27,320 bases of DNA from UMGS946 sp048421225 (GTDB lineage Bacteria; Bacillota; Clostridia; Christensenellales; CAG-138), in assembly GCA_048421225.1 (NCBI GenBank), contig DBFNRV010000084.1, positions 1 through 27,320 of the forward strand, read 5' to 3'. The position numbers were made by a program, and so were the translations under genes. The notes beneath the pieces were generated by a model that worked only from the letters and a program-made list of their open reading frames with translations, made no database searches and was not told the DNA's origin. Below are positions 9,401 through 15,975 of the stretch, in pieces (position 1 is the first letter of the stretch; each line of letters starts with the position of its first letter).

Positions 9401-9672
9401 GAGCAGGTCCTGCGGCGATCCTCAAATTCAATGTACTTGCTATTTGAGATGAGATTGGCGCCCGCTGTGACGTCGTAGTTATCCTGACCCGCGTTTTGCA
9501 GCGACCCGATGGAGCGGTAGTATTCGCCTAACCTGGCTGTCTCCCGCTGTACCAGGATGTATTCCACGGTGCGCGCGGTAAAGGCAAAGCTGATCAGGCC
9601 AATCAGCAGTATCAGGAATATGGTTCGGGCCGGCTGGCGCAGGGTGGACCTCAAATAGATTCGGTTTTTCAT
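6499..9672 (-). CDS. Large FtsX-like ABC permease (two FtsX domains)
   Basis: The protein is 1057 aa, with GGAAGGAGGT upstream of the ATG. It is built as a tandem pair: helix near 13-35, a ~400-residue extracellular domain, three helices near 440-560 (SAAVFASVLLIGLVLCVFLY...), a long charged linker (~575-640, rich in Arg, Lys, Pro, Glu), a helix near 655 (ILTTALALGFVVALG), a second extracellular domain, and three C-terminal helices (LSVLIAAGVSILLLL..., LLCLLGIALGFAGLAVL, LLCAGLYFAGAVLGAVF). This is the MacB/FtsX layout doubled. It ends in 'RRKPMELLQVKE', and the linker starts after the matching 'RRPTLELLQG', a clear internal repeat. Works with the ATPase just downstream. Substrate unknown. 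Dense in GC-rich codons, unlike flanking AT-rich DNA. Confidence 0.9.
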   Translation of the reverse strand: MKNRIYLRSTLRQPARTIFLILLIGLISFAFTARTVEYILVQRETARLGEYYRSIGSLQNAGQDNYDVTAGANLISNSKYIEFEDRRRTCSGVLDGLYNGDIGGQSNDGYQDTSYGVHNSDVFIYGELISAPIPTKIEGQTEKYEAYQFQLRVDRVMAGYPEHASEGKNVILYFIVDGDQDAGVLDELKVGNRYFLKAFYDFNNANTLMKPYENLIMKPLNGSGLWFLPVEPGESVDFETPELAGLKEELELLEENQRAMVVTGTKDMSAMPNVQQSSQWYYLADGRWLNRDDDLNGRNVCVVHREFASFRNLSVGDTITLTFRDFDIVYGGYILEGGEWENWREFPTQTESFEIVGLYGITSPNPVQPTLRNVFMFIPDSRMPEGFGGDPQSQVLDYSFVLKSSQDQNAFLRENREALAEMGFAVSFVENNADNFWASVTPIRQSATFSAAVFASVLLIGLVLCVFLYLRLRRKDFAIMRALGVPVRKAAGGLLGPMALIGLLGIPAGGIPSWRYAMTKAGETLAAISGPEGVEIAAELSPVWLAAICAGIFALLLIFVLIGAALLSRRPTLELLQGVAGRRRGGKKPKAGGNEPKRPADDRPAEARTERGPEKARGNQTQSAAPLQAPGDESPGLAVSVRYVFRQIRPGPIKTILTTALALGFVVALGWMDLTIERSQAEADRLYAATVVEAEIVKSDPSEILSGTAGSIINKSTVDAILESGFVRDVYLEACVEYKLMVPYLAGSGSGEGSEAKYDESRMLRNVIHCALDQPEAFCRRHEIEIEYAPGWDARIFTQELRWNYVILPANMLSQLGLELGDEIFRRYEKTTGDTEYSSSGPYIIAGQYTGQVALQDTNEPVLIGMSAQAAIEESMQAELHYSTAEFVLDPAKNRELSAFRDEMTELVGSPKAGLLDLSLVMRDEELTQVVGPMEQNIRLLSVLYPVTAALSVLIAAGVSILLLLQSAREAAALRAVGCTRLRVGAMLSVQQGLLCLLGIALGFAGLAVLRGGLAGVFSIRTLLCAGLYFAGAVLGAVFTSVSIVRRKPMELLQVKE

Positions 9673-9745
9673 TTTTATCTCGATACCTCCTTCCCATATT
9701 GCATCGGTTCAATTTAACCACATGCCGGATAAAAGCCGGAACTGA

Positions 9746-9771
9746 CCGGCGGCCCTTACGGGAACCGCCGG
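9746..9771. repeat. GC-rich hairpin at the upstream border of the ABC/FtsX block
   Basis: CCGGCGG (9746-9752) pairs with CCGCCGG (9765-9771) and an inner CCC/GGG (9753-9755, 9760-9762) adds three pairs, with an AA bulge. It lies between the stop of the maturase stub (9783) and the FtsX start, exactly where base composition changes. It has no direct T-run, so it is not a clear terminator. Confidence 0.55.
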
Positions 9772-9782
9772 CCGTAGGTTAA

Positions 9783-9929
9783 TCACAGGTTACAACTGCT
9801 TTCCGGTACGAACAATCCTCTTAAATATTCATACGAATTATAATCGATTGGAACAATTTCGCTTTTGCTGACATCAAAAAAATAATAACAGTTGGCAGTC
9901 TTAAAGAGTTCTATCATTGGTTTATTCAT
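9783..9929 (-). pseudogene. N-terminal stub of a radical SAM peptide maturase (probable remnant)
   Basis: A 48-codon minus-strand frame from an ATG at 9929 (AAGGGA about 11 bases before it) reads MNKPMIELFKTANCYYFFDV followed by SKSEIVPIDYNSYEYLRGLF and a TGA at 9785-9783. The pattern '(F/I)xLFKT..x(Y/F)YxFDVxxxxIxxI...SYxYL' is the way many clostridial Cys-rich-peptide and SCIFF-type radical SAM maturases begin (the start of their peptide-recognition region). No CxxxCxxC motif follows: the next ~100 bases are a GC-rich hairpin and then the FtsX gene. I therefore read it as the surviving head of a maturase whose body was lost. It could instead be a free-standing small peptide; the resemblance is from memory and not tested. 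Confidence 0.5.
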
Positions 9930-10088
9930 ATCAATTCACATCCCTTATGCGTACATTTTGCAATCTGCCGGACCTCTGTAGGCCAATTCCAATGGTTGTT
10001 TTTTAAGAACCAGACTTAATTTAAAAGCTTATGGATTTCCCGTATCGAACTGATTGTAAATGGGATCATTAGACCCGTCGTATAATGC

Positions 10089-10129
10089 TATTTAAATATG
10101 ACTTGCAATTATATCACCCCATTTAAATA
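10089..10129 (-). promoter_or_regulatory. Possible operator/promoter between candidate precursor and maturase stub
   Basis: An inverted pair TATTTAAAT (10089-10097) and ATTTAAATA (10121-10129) flanks a perfect minus-strand TATAAT (10113-10108). No good -35 box lies at the right distance. It could bind a dimeric regulator, or be chance in AT-rich DNA. Confidence 0.3.
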
Positions 10130-10144
10130 CAATCCGACAAAACA

Positions 10145-10336
10145 TTAATGTCTTTCCCAATCGTGATTAATCCGATTACACCCTTTAAACTTAAATAAAA
10201 AACGCATAAGCCGGCTGATAACAGCTCCACTTATACGTTCAAAGGCAGGCTTTCCATGCACCCTCTCCAAAATCGGGGAAGCACAATAATACCGTAATCG
10301 TTTAAAGCCATCTTGGCATTCATCAATGCGATACAT
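10145..10336 (-). CDS. Candidate RiPP precursor peptide, 63 aa
   Basis: The ATG at 10336 is chosen because GGGAGGG stands seven bases before it; a longer frame to 10372 has no such site. The peptide begins MYRIDECQDGFKRLRYYCAS and continues PILERVHGKPAFERISG..., ending KGCNRINHDWERH. It has three Cys (7, 18, 53), an acidic start, a middle that could form a helix, and a basic/aromatic C-terminal third (SRLMRFLFKFKGCNR). It lies 215 bases upstream of the maturase stub on the same strand, with the exporter and S8 peptidase further on, which is the usual order for a modified-peptide cassette. I do not recognise a named precursor family, and the core region cannot be marked. It could also be an ordinary small hypothetical protein. 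Confidence 0.5.
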   Translation of the reverse strand: MYRIDECQDGFKRLRYYCASPILERVHGKPAFERISGAVISRLMRFLFKFKGCNRINHDWERH

Positions 10337-10507
10337 CACGCTTCCCTCCCAATCATTTTGAATGCTACTCAAATAATATTTATTAAATATATAAATGTTA
10401 CCACGTAAAAACCGGAAAATTAAGAATATATTGTAATAACTTAGAGATTTTACAAGTATTTCCAGATAATCTTTGCCATAATTCTTACTTTCGCGACAGA
10501 AATCATT

Positions 10508-10643
10508 TTATGTCGTTTTTGAGGGAAGTCGCCTCAAACCCTTTCAAGACTGTCTCCGTTGGCTTTGTCCGTTACAATATCGCGCTTCGGGACTCCGCAG
10601 CCGACAAGCGAATAGGACAGTCCAGGTGCTGTTCTTTTTTCAT
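10508..10643 (-). pseudogene. Serine recombinase (resolvase/invertase) remnant with frameshifts
   Basis: On the minus strand one frame gives MKKEQHLDCPIR, a second frame gives LVGCGVPKRDIVTDKANGDSLERV, and a third gives FEATSLKNDIK. Put together these follow the serine-recombinase order 'EQNLDRQI...GVxxRDIITDKxSGxxLER..ALKNDI'. At least two frameshifts separate them, and neither the catalytic Ser region nor the rest of the gene is present. Probably a relic of a mobile element beside the cargo. The neighbouring bases 10644-10826 hold a 37-codon frame (MAFKPIKSGAKASQ...) that I could not assign. Confidence 0.5.
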
Positions 10644-10826
10644 AGGCTTTCACCCTGTGTAAAATCCGTCCGTAAAGGTTCCGCTGTTTTCAGATACGCC
10701 CGAATAGAGAATTGGAACATTTTGAGAGGCTTTTGCGCCGGATTTAATGGGTTTAAACGCCATTTCAAAAGGAACCTTCACGGAGTCAACTAATTATGCG
10801 AAGGAGAAACGCATTTTACAAAAAGC

Positions 10827-10855
10827 TTGATATGATTCTCGAAAGTGAATATAAT
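10827..10855 (+). promoter_or_regulatory. Near-consensus sigma-A promoter
   Basis: TTGATA (10827-10832), a 17-base spacer and a perfect TATAAT (10850-10855). Transcription would start about 10862, right at the GTG of the M50-like fragment, leaving almost no leader. A start at the ATG of 10875 or 10887 would fit better. Confidence 0.6.
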
Positions 10856-10862
10856 ATAAGCA

Positions 10863-11162
10863 GTGACTAACCGGATGGATATTTCTATGAGAACAGCATT
10901 ACTAATGCTTGCGGGCGGGCCCATCGTCTCCCTATTCATGACAACGTTTCTCTTTGTTTTACTCGGCAGCACGTTCAGTACATTCCTAAGCTCTTATGAA
11001 CATATCAATTTAGCGGCTTGCTATGTAGCTTACTATAATTTGGGACTCTTCATTTTTACTGTGCTTCCCGTGCGTTATGCTGCTTGGCTCTGCAAATTTC
11101 CCGAAAGCGATGGGTTATCAATATTGCGGTTGCTGAGAAGGAAACGCAAGAATCAATCGTAA
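10863..11162 (+). pseudogene. C-terminal fragment of an M50-like (site-2) membrane protease
   Basis: The 99-codon frame encodes two membrane helices: one around TALLMLAGGPIVSLFMTTFL and one around YYNLGLFIFTVLPVRYAAW. It then has SDGLSILRLLRRK. The 'AGGPxxSL' helix followed by 'N...LP....SDGxxIL' is the order of the second half of M50 zinc metalloproteases, where the Asp of the last motif binds zinc. The HExxH motif, which should come first, is absent, and a stop lies just upstream, so I call it truncated. It is the only gene in the cargo on the plus strand. M50 proteins occur in some peptide-export and sensing loci, so it may belong with the cassette; this is inference. It could instead be an intact small membrane protein. 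Confidence 0.45.
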
Positions 11163-11274
11163 TGATTATGCCTAAATCCTTGAAAAGAGGTGATGTTAGG
11201 GTTGAGCAGAAATAGCACAAGGGCGATTATTGTTACTACAGTCGAACGAATGAGCTTTGGCTTTGGCAAGCAAG

Positions 11275-11327
11275 GTCTTTTGGAGCCAAAAGACAGCAAG
11301 CGGAGACTCCGACGAGCCTCCGCTTGC
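11275..11327 (-). terminator. Tandem hairpins after the relaxase
   Basis: GTCTTTTGG/CCAAAAGAC (11275-11283 and 11286-11294) is a 9-bp stem with a 2-base loop. Next to it GCAAGCGGAG/CTCCGCTTGC (11296-11305 and 11318-11327) is a perfect 10-bp stem. Read on the minus strand the second stem runs into TGTCTTTTGG, so it may end the relaxase transcript. The stretch 11163-11394 has no firm gene. Confidence 0.5.
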
Positions 11328-11394
11328 GCTTGATGGGGATTTCCCCATACCCCAGTAACACAGACTTCATCTGTGGCTGCGCGATGTGCCATCG

Positions 11395-12741
11395 CTATTT
11401 TTCTTCCCGCTGACGCTCGGTGATCTGCTGTTTCTGTTTCTCCAGCCCCAGCAGATAGGCGGCGTTTGCCTTGTGGATCAGCAGCTCCCGCATCTCGTTT
11501 TGCGTTTTGTGGTACTCGGCGTAAGCCGCTTTTTTCCCGGAGAGTAGCCTGGCAAATTCTTCGTTCAGGCTTTTGACCGTGGGGAGCTTTTTGAGTCCGA
11601 GATCGTCAAAGGCTTTATTTGCCGCCTTGTGTAAGATGATATCACCCTCATGCTCGGCAAGATACTTTTTGGAATATCCGGCTTTGCGATATTCGGTATA
11701 AACCTCTCGGGCCTTGGAGTAGTTGATGATGTGCGTTCGCAAGGTCTGTATCTCGGACATTCGTGTTTCCGCCGCCTTGATAGCGGCTTTCAAATCTCGG
11801 AATCTTGTTTCTGCGGCTGTAGCCGCATGAACAAGTGCATCAAAGTCGGCAAAGCCCTGTTCTTCCAAATACACCAGCGTCTTTGCCATCTGTTTGAGCT
11901 TTATCACCTTCATCTTCTGATCGTACCAATAGACTTTGCCGGAATTGAGCTTGGCTTCAATTTCGGAAAGCAGCGTTGTCCGTTCTTTGCGTTTCGGGTA
12001 CTTCTTCTTAACAAAGGTGTTGTGGGTTCTGCTTCCCGCAAGGACGGCCCGCAGCTCCGGTCCGGAATATCCCTCGCCCAGGGAATCCAGACGGATGCTC
12101 TGTTTTTGGTTTTCATGCCGGAGCGATAGATTTCCTTTTCGGGCAACAGAATAGCCGGAGGATTTCAGAAGCGTCAAAAGCGCATCGAAGTCCTTCGGCT
12201 TCTTTTCGAGAGCTGCATCTATCGCCATGCGGAGCAGATCACGGTTAGTGAGCTTGTCGTGACCGCCGCGCCACTTGTTGTAGCTCAGTCCGTGCCACTG
12301 CGGATTATCTATGACAGACAGCCGGTGCTCGACGCAAATAATATCGGAGAGCCTACGGACAGCGCGGTAGCTTCCAATGAAATTACTAAACTTCCGAGTG
12401 CAGTCCAAGGTGGTGGAGTTCCAGTAGATGTGATTGTGGATATGCGCTTTGTCTGTATGGGTACAGACGATAAAAGCGTGATTTCCTTTGGTGAAGCGTT
12501 CCGCAAATTCGTACCCAATGCGGTTTGATTCCTCCGGCGTAACCTCTCCCGGCTTAAAGGACTGCCGTATCTGATAGGCGATCACATCGCTTGCCTGAAC
12601 ACGCCCCGTCAGCTCACGATACTCCCGTTTGGACAGGACAAATTCAGAAACCACGGTGTCAGGGTCGCAGGCAAATGAGGAAACCAGCTCACCGCCCTCG
12701 GTCTTATCCGGGTTCATGCCGTAGTCTTTCCGGTCTGCCAA
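11395..12741 (-). pseudogene. Relaxase of the conjugative element, start lost by a deletion
   Basis: About 448 codons are open. The frame holds DYGMNPDKTEGGELVSSF (region of the likely catalytic Tyr), VIAYQIRQSFKPGE, the metal-binding HxH region HAFIVCTHTDKAHIHNHIYW, and a long helical C-terminal half. This is the relaxase (PF03432-type) of Tn1549/CTn-like elements, which nicks oriT and pilots DNA into the recipient. The family normally starts roughly 10 residues before 'NKGKTLAQCLADR'. Here those conserved residues are read from about 12771, but upstream the frame meets a TGA after two codons and there is no ATG. The only start is an internal TTG at 12741. It is fused at that point to the VirD4 remnant. 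Core motifs look intact, so it might still act if translated. Confidence 0.8.
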
Positions 12742-12757
12742 ACATTGCGCCAGCGTC

Positions 12758-13515
12758 TTACCTTTGTTCAGGTTCGGCTTTCACCCAAAAATCTTCCGCG
12801 CTCTGCGTACCCTCGCCCTTGGTGTTCAAAATGATGGTGTTTACCAATTTGAGTATGTCTTTCTCGCCGCGCAGATAGGCAAAGGGGTTATATCTCATAG
12901 ACTTGGAAAAATTGATTGTGTTAAGCACCTTAATACGGTACTGCGCCGCTGCAAGAGCCGTCCGCACTCTATGAGGATGCTGCCCTTCGGATCGGTGATA
13001 ACGAAACTGACAGGCGCGGATTTTGAGGTGCATTGCATAAGGTTTGGCTTGCAGTAAAAGCGTGTTTTCCCGCTGCCGCCGATCACCATGACGTTTTTAT
13101 TCCTGGCGTTTTTCGGGTCTTTCGGGCGGCTTGACATCATCAGCCGTTCGCTCTGCGTCAAAAGCACATTGTTTTCAAACACAGGGTCTATAAACGGTTT
13201 AATGTCTGCCGCCGTTCCCCAACGCGCCATGCCATACTCCATACCCTTACGGTACTTCTTGGCGTTCTTCGCCTTGAAGTAGACAATAAGACGAATAATG
13301 ACCGCGCCCGCAGCGCCGATCAGCAGATCGACGGGGTGAAAACTTGGCGCGACGTTTGCAAAGGCGGCGGCAAAGCCCTGTCCGATATGCAGCAGCTTTG
13401 CGGATAAATCCGCGCCCTGCGCAAGCCTAAACGCTTCGCCCACTTTGTCGAACAGGTAGACGAACATGAGATACGGGAGATTTGTCAAAATCAGCTTTTT
13501 TACTTCCGGCTTCAA
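12758..13515 (-). pseudogene. VirD4-type coupling protein, frameshifted and truncated
   Basis: It starts with TTG at 13515 inside the PcfB stop (TTGA). It has N-terminal membrane helices, then RWGTAADIKPF and SSRPKDPKNARNKNVMVIG. The P-loop reads GGSGKTR; the family has GGSGSGKTR, so two residues of the nucleotide-binding loop are missing. After TDPKGSILIECGRLLQ the frame shifts (about 12,940-12,955) and resumes as YRIKVLNTINFSKSMRYNPF up to EDFWVKAE, ending abruptly at about 12,773 where relaxase sequence begins. About two thirds of the ATPase is gone. In life this protein links the relaxase-DNA complex to the type IV secretion channel. Three independent lesions make it surely non-functional. 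Confidence 0.88.
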
Positions 13516-13976
13516 ACTTCCATCCCCCGATCCATTTTTTTCACCTTGTCGCGCTGCGCTGTGCGTTTGACGGCTTCGGCTTTTTTCTCACCTATATCCC
13601 GGCGCACAGAGGGCTTGCGCTCTTTGTCGAGCTTCTTTTGCGCAAACTCCCGAAAGGCGGCGGTCAAAACCTCCGCATCCCTGCCCTTGAAGAACACAAG
13701 ATAGCGGTCATCCGTCTTTTTCAGCGAAAAATCGATCCCGTACTTTTTTGCCGTTTGGGAAAATGCTTTGATATTCTGATCGGCAATTTCGATATTGGAA
13801 ACGCCCGTATTGTGCCGCATAAGCTGTTTAAGCGTCTGTCTGCCGTGGTGGGGCGTGTCGCGCTTTTTGCGGTACATCTGCAAAAACTTTCGCAGCGCGG
13901 CTTGCAACGCCCGCCCGGTCAGCTTGGTAGCCTTGATTGACAGGGCTATGGTCTTTTGTGTGGTTTCTTCCTGCAA
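13512..13976 (-). CDS. PcfB-family protein (DUF3801) of the conjugation module
   Basis: The protein is 154 aa. It starts MQEETTQKTIALSIKATKLT, continues ALRKFLQMYRKK, and has a central 'KQLMRHNTGVSNIEIADQNI' and 'YGIDFSLKKTDDRYLVFFKG' typical of PcfB/DUF3801, ending in a Lys/Arg-rich tail. AGGAG-like GAAAGGAGC lies before the ATG. In the pCF10 system PcfB-type proteins are accessory factors at oriT and the coupling protein. It overlaps the VirD4 start by a few bases, as in intact elements, so the order is original. The frame itself is intact though its partners are broken. Confidence 0.85.
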   Translation of the reverse strand: MQEETTQKTIALSIKATKLTGRALQAALRKFLQMYRKKRDTPHHGRQTLKQLMRHNTGVSNIEIADQNIKAFSQTAKKYGIDFSLKKTDDRYLVFFKGRDAEVLTAAFREFAQKKLDKERKPSVRRDIGEKKAEAVKRTAQRDKVKKMDRGMEV

Positions 13977-14044
13977 AATATCGCTCCTTTCACAGATTTT
14001 GAAATTGGATTAGGGTGGATGCACCCGCTGATACAGCGCAATGC

Positions 14045-15004
14045 TCATAGGCTTATGTCCGGGTCATAGGAATAATCCGGCTTTTTCTTCGCCTTTGGGA
14101 AGCCGTTTGCCATATCGTGCGCCACAAGCGCGGTATAGTAGCTGTCAATGGTGGACGGCGCGTAAACAGCACCGCCCGCATGTACTGCTTGATATTGCGG
14201 ATTTTGGTTGTGTTCTCCCGCATACAGTCAAGGACAAACTCAATGTGACTGCTGTTCAGCTTCATAAACTTCGCTTTGACAAGCTTTGCGGGGTAATCGT
14301 CCCCGGCAATCCGCAGCGTCTTTCTCGCGGTTCATACGGTTTCAAGTATGAGGTCAACAATTTCGTCAAGCCGATCCCTGTCAAATCGGTTGTCCTGCAC
14401 AAGAATGCCATACTCGACGTTCTCTAAAATGATCTCCCGGTAAATCCGATATGCTTCATTTGCGCTGCCTGTCCGTTCCTTTCTTTTCCTTTCCGGCGGC
14501 GTAGCCGCTTCGTCCTCCTGCCCCTGTGAAGGAAAGGGGTTAGGGGGAAGGAATGGAATCGGTATTTGATAAATCTTTATTTATTTTTTGGGTACTTGGT
14601 AAGTTAGTTCTTGATAGTTCTTTATTTAATTGCATTGGATTTTCCGATGACGGGTTATCCGATGTTGGATTTTCCAACAACGGTTTAGCCGCTATTGGAT
14701 TTTCCAATCGCGGTGAATCCAACTCCGGTACTTCCGGCGCAACTGGCTTTTCCTGCGGCTGCTCGTAAATCGTATAGACGATAGGCGTCAGCTTGCCCTG
14801 TGCGTCACGCCCCTGTGCGCGGGTAATATATCCTTCGCTCTCCAATTCCCATATTGCCGTGCGGATTGCGTCGATGTTCTCCTTGTTGATACGCGCCAAA
14901 CCGTGCAGCGTGTAATCCCATGTATCGGGCAGGGACAGCATTTGTGAAAGCAGCCCCTTGGCTTTCAGCGTCAGATTTGGATTGCGCAGGTGGTGGTTAG
15001 ACAT
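14045..15004 (-). pseudogene. HTH / DUF6017 replication-initiator-like protein with several lesions
   Basis: The N-terminal part from ATG 15004 (MSNHHLRNPNLTLKAKGLLS, a winged-helix initiator-like domain) runs to a stop at 14540 (PSP*). A shifted frame then continues as FPSQGQEDEAATPPERKRKE... EIILENVEYGILVQDNRFDR, hits TGA at 14334-14332 where relatives have Cys, and resumes TARKTLRIAGDDYPAKLVKA... to RAVLF. There a one-base loss (about 14163) shifts it again to APSTIDSYYTALVAHDMANG... ending at 14045. The usual upstream start is also spoiled: AVFRVEKNKGYTV is readable before the ATG but has no start codon in frame. The Asn/Ser/Pro repeats near residues 95-125 (LENP, SDNP, SENP) form a low-complexity linker. 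Confidence 0.8.
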
Positions 15005-15082
15005 TACCGTGTAGCCCTTATTTTTCTCTACCCTAAAAACTGCCGTTGCTTCATCAGCTCCTTTACGGGGGAAGATAGCAGG

Positions 15083-15394
15083 CTACAAGTCGCTGTCTAT
15101 GCGGTCATAGCGGAGATTTCCGGCGTTCACCCGCGCATGGTTGCGGATTTTGATTCCTCCGCGTTTCTGTGAAGCTAACGCCTTTTCATATCCCACATCG
15201 GAGAGAAACAAGCGCATTTTATCGCCCTTATCGCCAACGGGCGCATCGCGGGTCAGAACGTCAAAGACAATCATGTGTCGCGTATTCTCGTCAAACCGCA
15301 TTAAATCCATAATGTCGTGTCCTTCCAAAGTTGCCGCGCCGGATTGACGGCGGGCTTCCTCAATCAGTTCACCGATAGTTTTTCCTTTGCTCAT
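15083..15394 (-). CDS. Small conserved element protein, function unknown
   Basis: The protein is 103 aa from an ATG at 15394, with AAAGGAG eight bases before it. It starts MSKGKTIGELIEEARRQSGA and continues with GHDIMDLMRFDENTRHMIVF, then a basic tail RGGIKIRNHARVNAGNLRYD. No membrane segment or metal motif. It lies directly upstream of the initiator-like gene, a place where conjugative elements of this group carry a small protein of this kind. I do not recognise a characterised family. The frame appears intact. Confidence 0.55.
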   Translation of the reverse strand: MSKGKTIGELIEEARRQSGAATLEGHDIMDLMRFDENTRHMIVFDVLTRDAPVGDKGDKMRLFLSDVGYEKALASQKRGGIKIRNHARVNAGNLRYDRIDSDL

Positions 15395-15509
15395 GTGACA
15401 AGCTCCTTTCTTTGTGCGGAACGATAGAACGGCATTTCAGAGGGAGCGAATGATAACATACGCACACCCTCGTTACGGTGTCCACAAGGCCGCTTGCTGC
15501 AAGGCTTTT

Positions 15510-15704
15510 TCAGCGTCTATCTTTCCGCTTTCTTCTTCGTTTGCGCTTCGCCGTCAGCTCGCCCAGCTCATACGGACATTCGGCATAAACGCAATATTGA
15601 TACGTCCAATGCGGACGGTAAAAGCGGCAAACGTCGCAGCCCTCATGCTCGGTGACGCAACCGCTTGAATAGCTGTCAAAGCCCGGCGTCTGCTGCATGA
15701 GCAT
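15510..15704 (-). CDS. Small Cys-rich element protein
   Basis: The protein is 64 aa from an ATG at 15704 (MLMQQTPGFDSYSSGCVTEH). It contains GCDVCRFYRPHWTYQYCVYA and AECPY, giving five Cys in about 30 residues, then a strongly basic end (TAKRKRRRKRKDRR). The open frame continues upstream (GLQLTDGTDRAFE), which also looks conserved, but the nearest upstream Met (15773) sits in a terminator, so the 5' end may be damaged. No clear ribosome site precedes 15704. Possible zinc-binding, nucleic-acid-contacting protein by composition; function unknown. Confidence 0.5.
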   Translation of the reverse strand: MLMQQTPGFDSYSSGCVTEHEGCDVCRFYRPHWTYQYCVYAECPYELGELTAKRKRRRKRKDRR

Positions 15705-15771
15705 TTCAAAGGCGCGATCCGTGCCGTCTGTAAGTTGCAAGCCGCTGTGCCTTCTTCCCGATTTTGGGCGC

Positions 15772-15806
15772 AAAAAAAGCCACAGACTTTTTTCAAAATC
15801 TGCGGC
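15772..15806 (-). terminator. Rho-independent terminator near the element edge
   Basis: On the minus strand GCCGCAGA (15806-15799) pairs with TCTGTGGC (15786-15779), with one G-U pair, followed by seven T. Confidence 0.75.
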
Positions 15807-15819
15807 GTGAGGACAAGCG

Positions 15820-15853
15820 AAAAGGGACGTTACCTTGCGATAACATCCCTTTT
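15820..15853. terminator. Hairpin with A and T flanks, likely two-way terminator
   Basis: AAAAGGGA-C-GTTA pairs with TAAC-A-TCCCTTTT around an 8-base loop: twelve pairs and one mismatch. It lies between the mtaB stop and the element genes and would end transcription both ways. An 8-bp inverted pair GCCCTCTG/CAGAGGGC (15890-15897, 15945-15952) follows and may mark the element border; the attachment site was not identified. Confidence 0.6.
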
Positions 15854-15975
15854 GCGCTGTCTTATTCAGTTTTTGCGGTTGACCTGTTTGCCCTCTGCCC
15901 TTGAAAACGTTGATTTTACTGGGTTTTTCCTTGTTTTCTTATGTCAGAGGGCTTAAACCGCCGCTTTTTGTTTTT

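Noticed and set aside
10650..10763. A 37-codon minus-strand frame (MAFKPIKSGAKASQ...).
   Set aside because: No good ribosome site and no recognisable family; it abuts recombinase debris.
10796..10870. A 24-codon plus-strand frame (MRRRNAFYKKLDMIL...) over the promoter before the M50-like fragment.
   Set aside because: No ribosome site; overlaps a consensus promoter, which explains the sequence better.
11193..11333. A 46-codon plus-strand frame (MLGLSRNSTRAIIVTTVERM...) after the M50-like fragment.
   Set aside because: It runs straight through two strong hairpins and its AGAGGTG abuts the ATG without spacing; more likely non-coding terminator DNA.
15890..15952. GCCCTCTG/CAGAGGGC pair as the attachment site of the element.
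   Set aside because: Only 8 bp, inverted rather than direct, and the other end of the element is outside the window.
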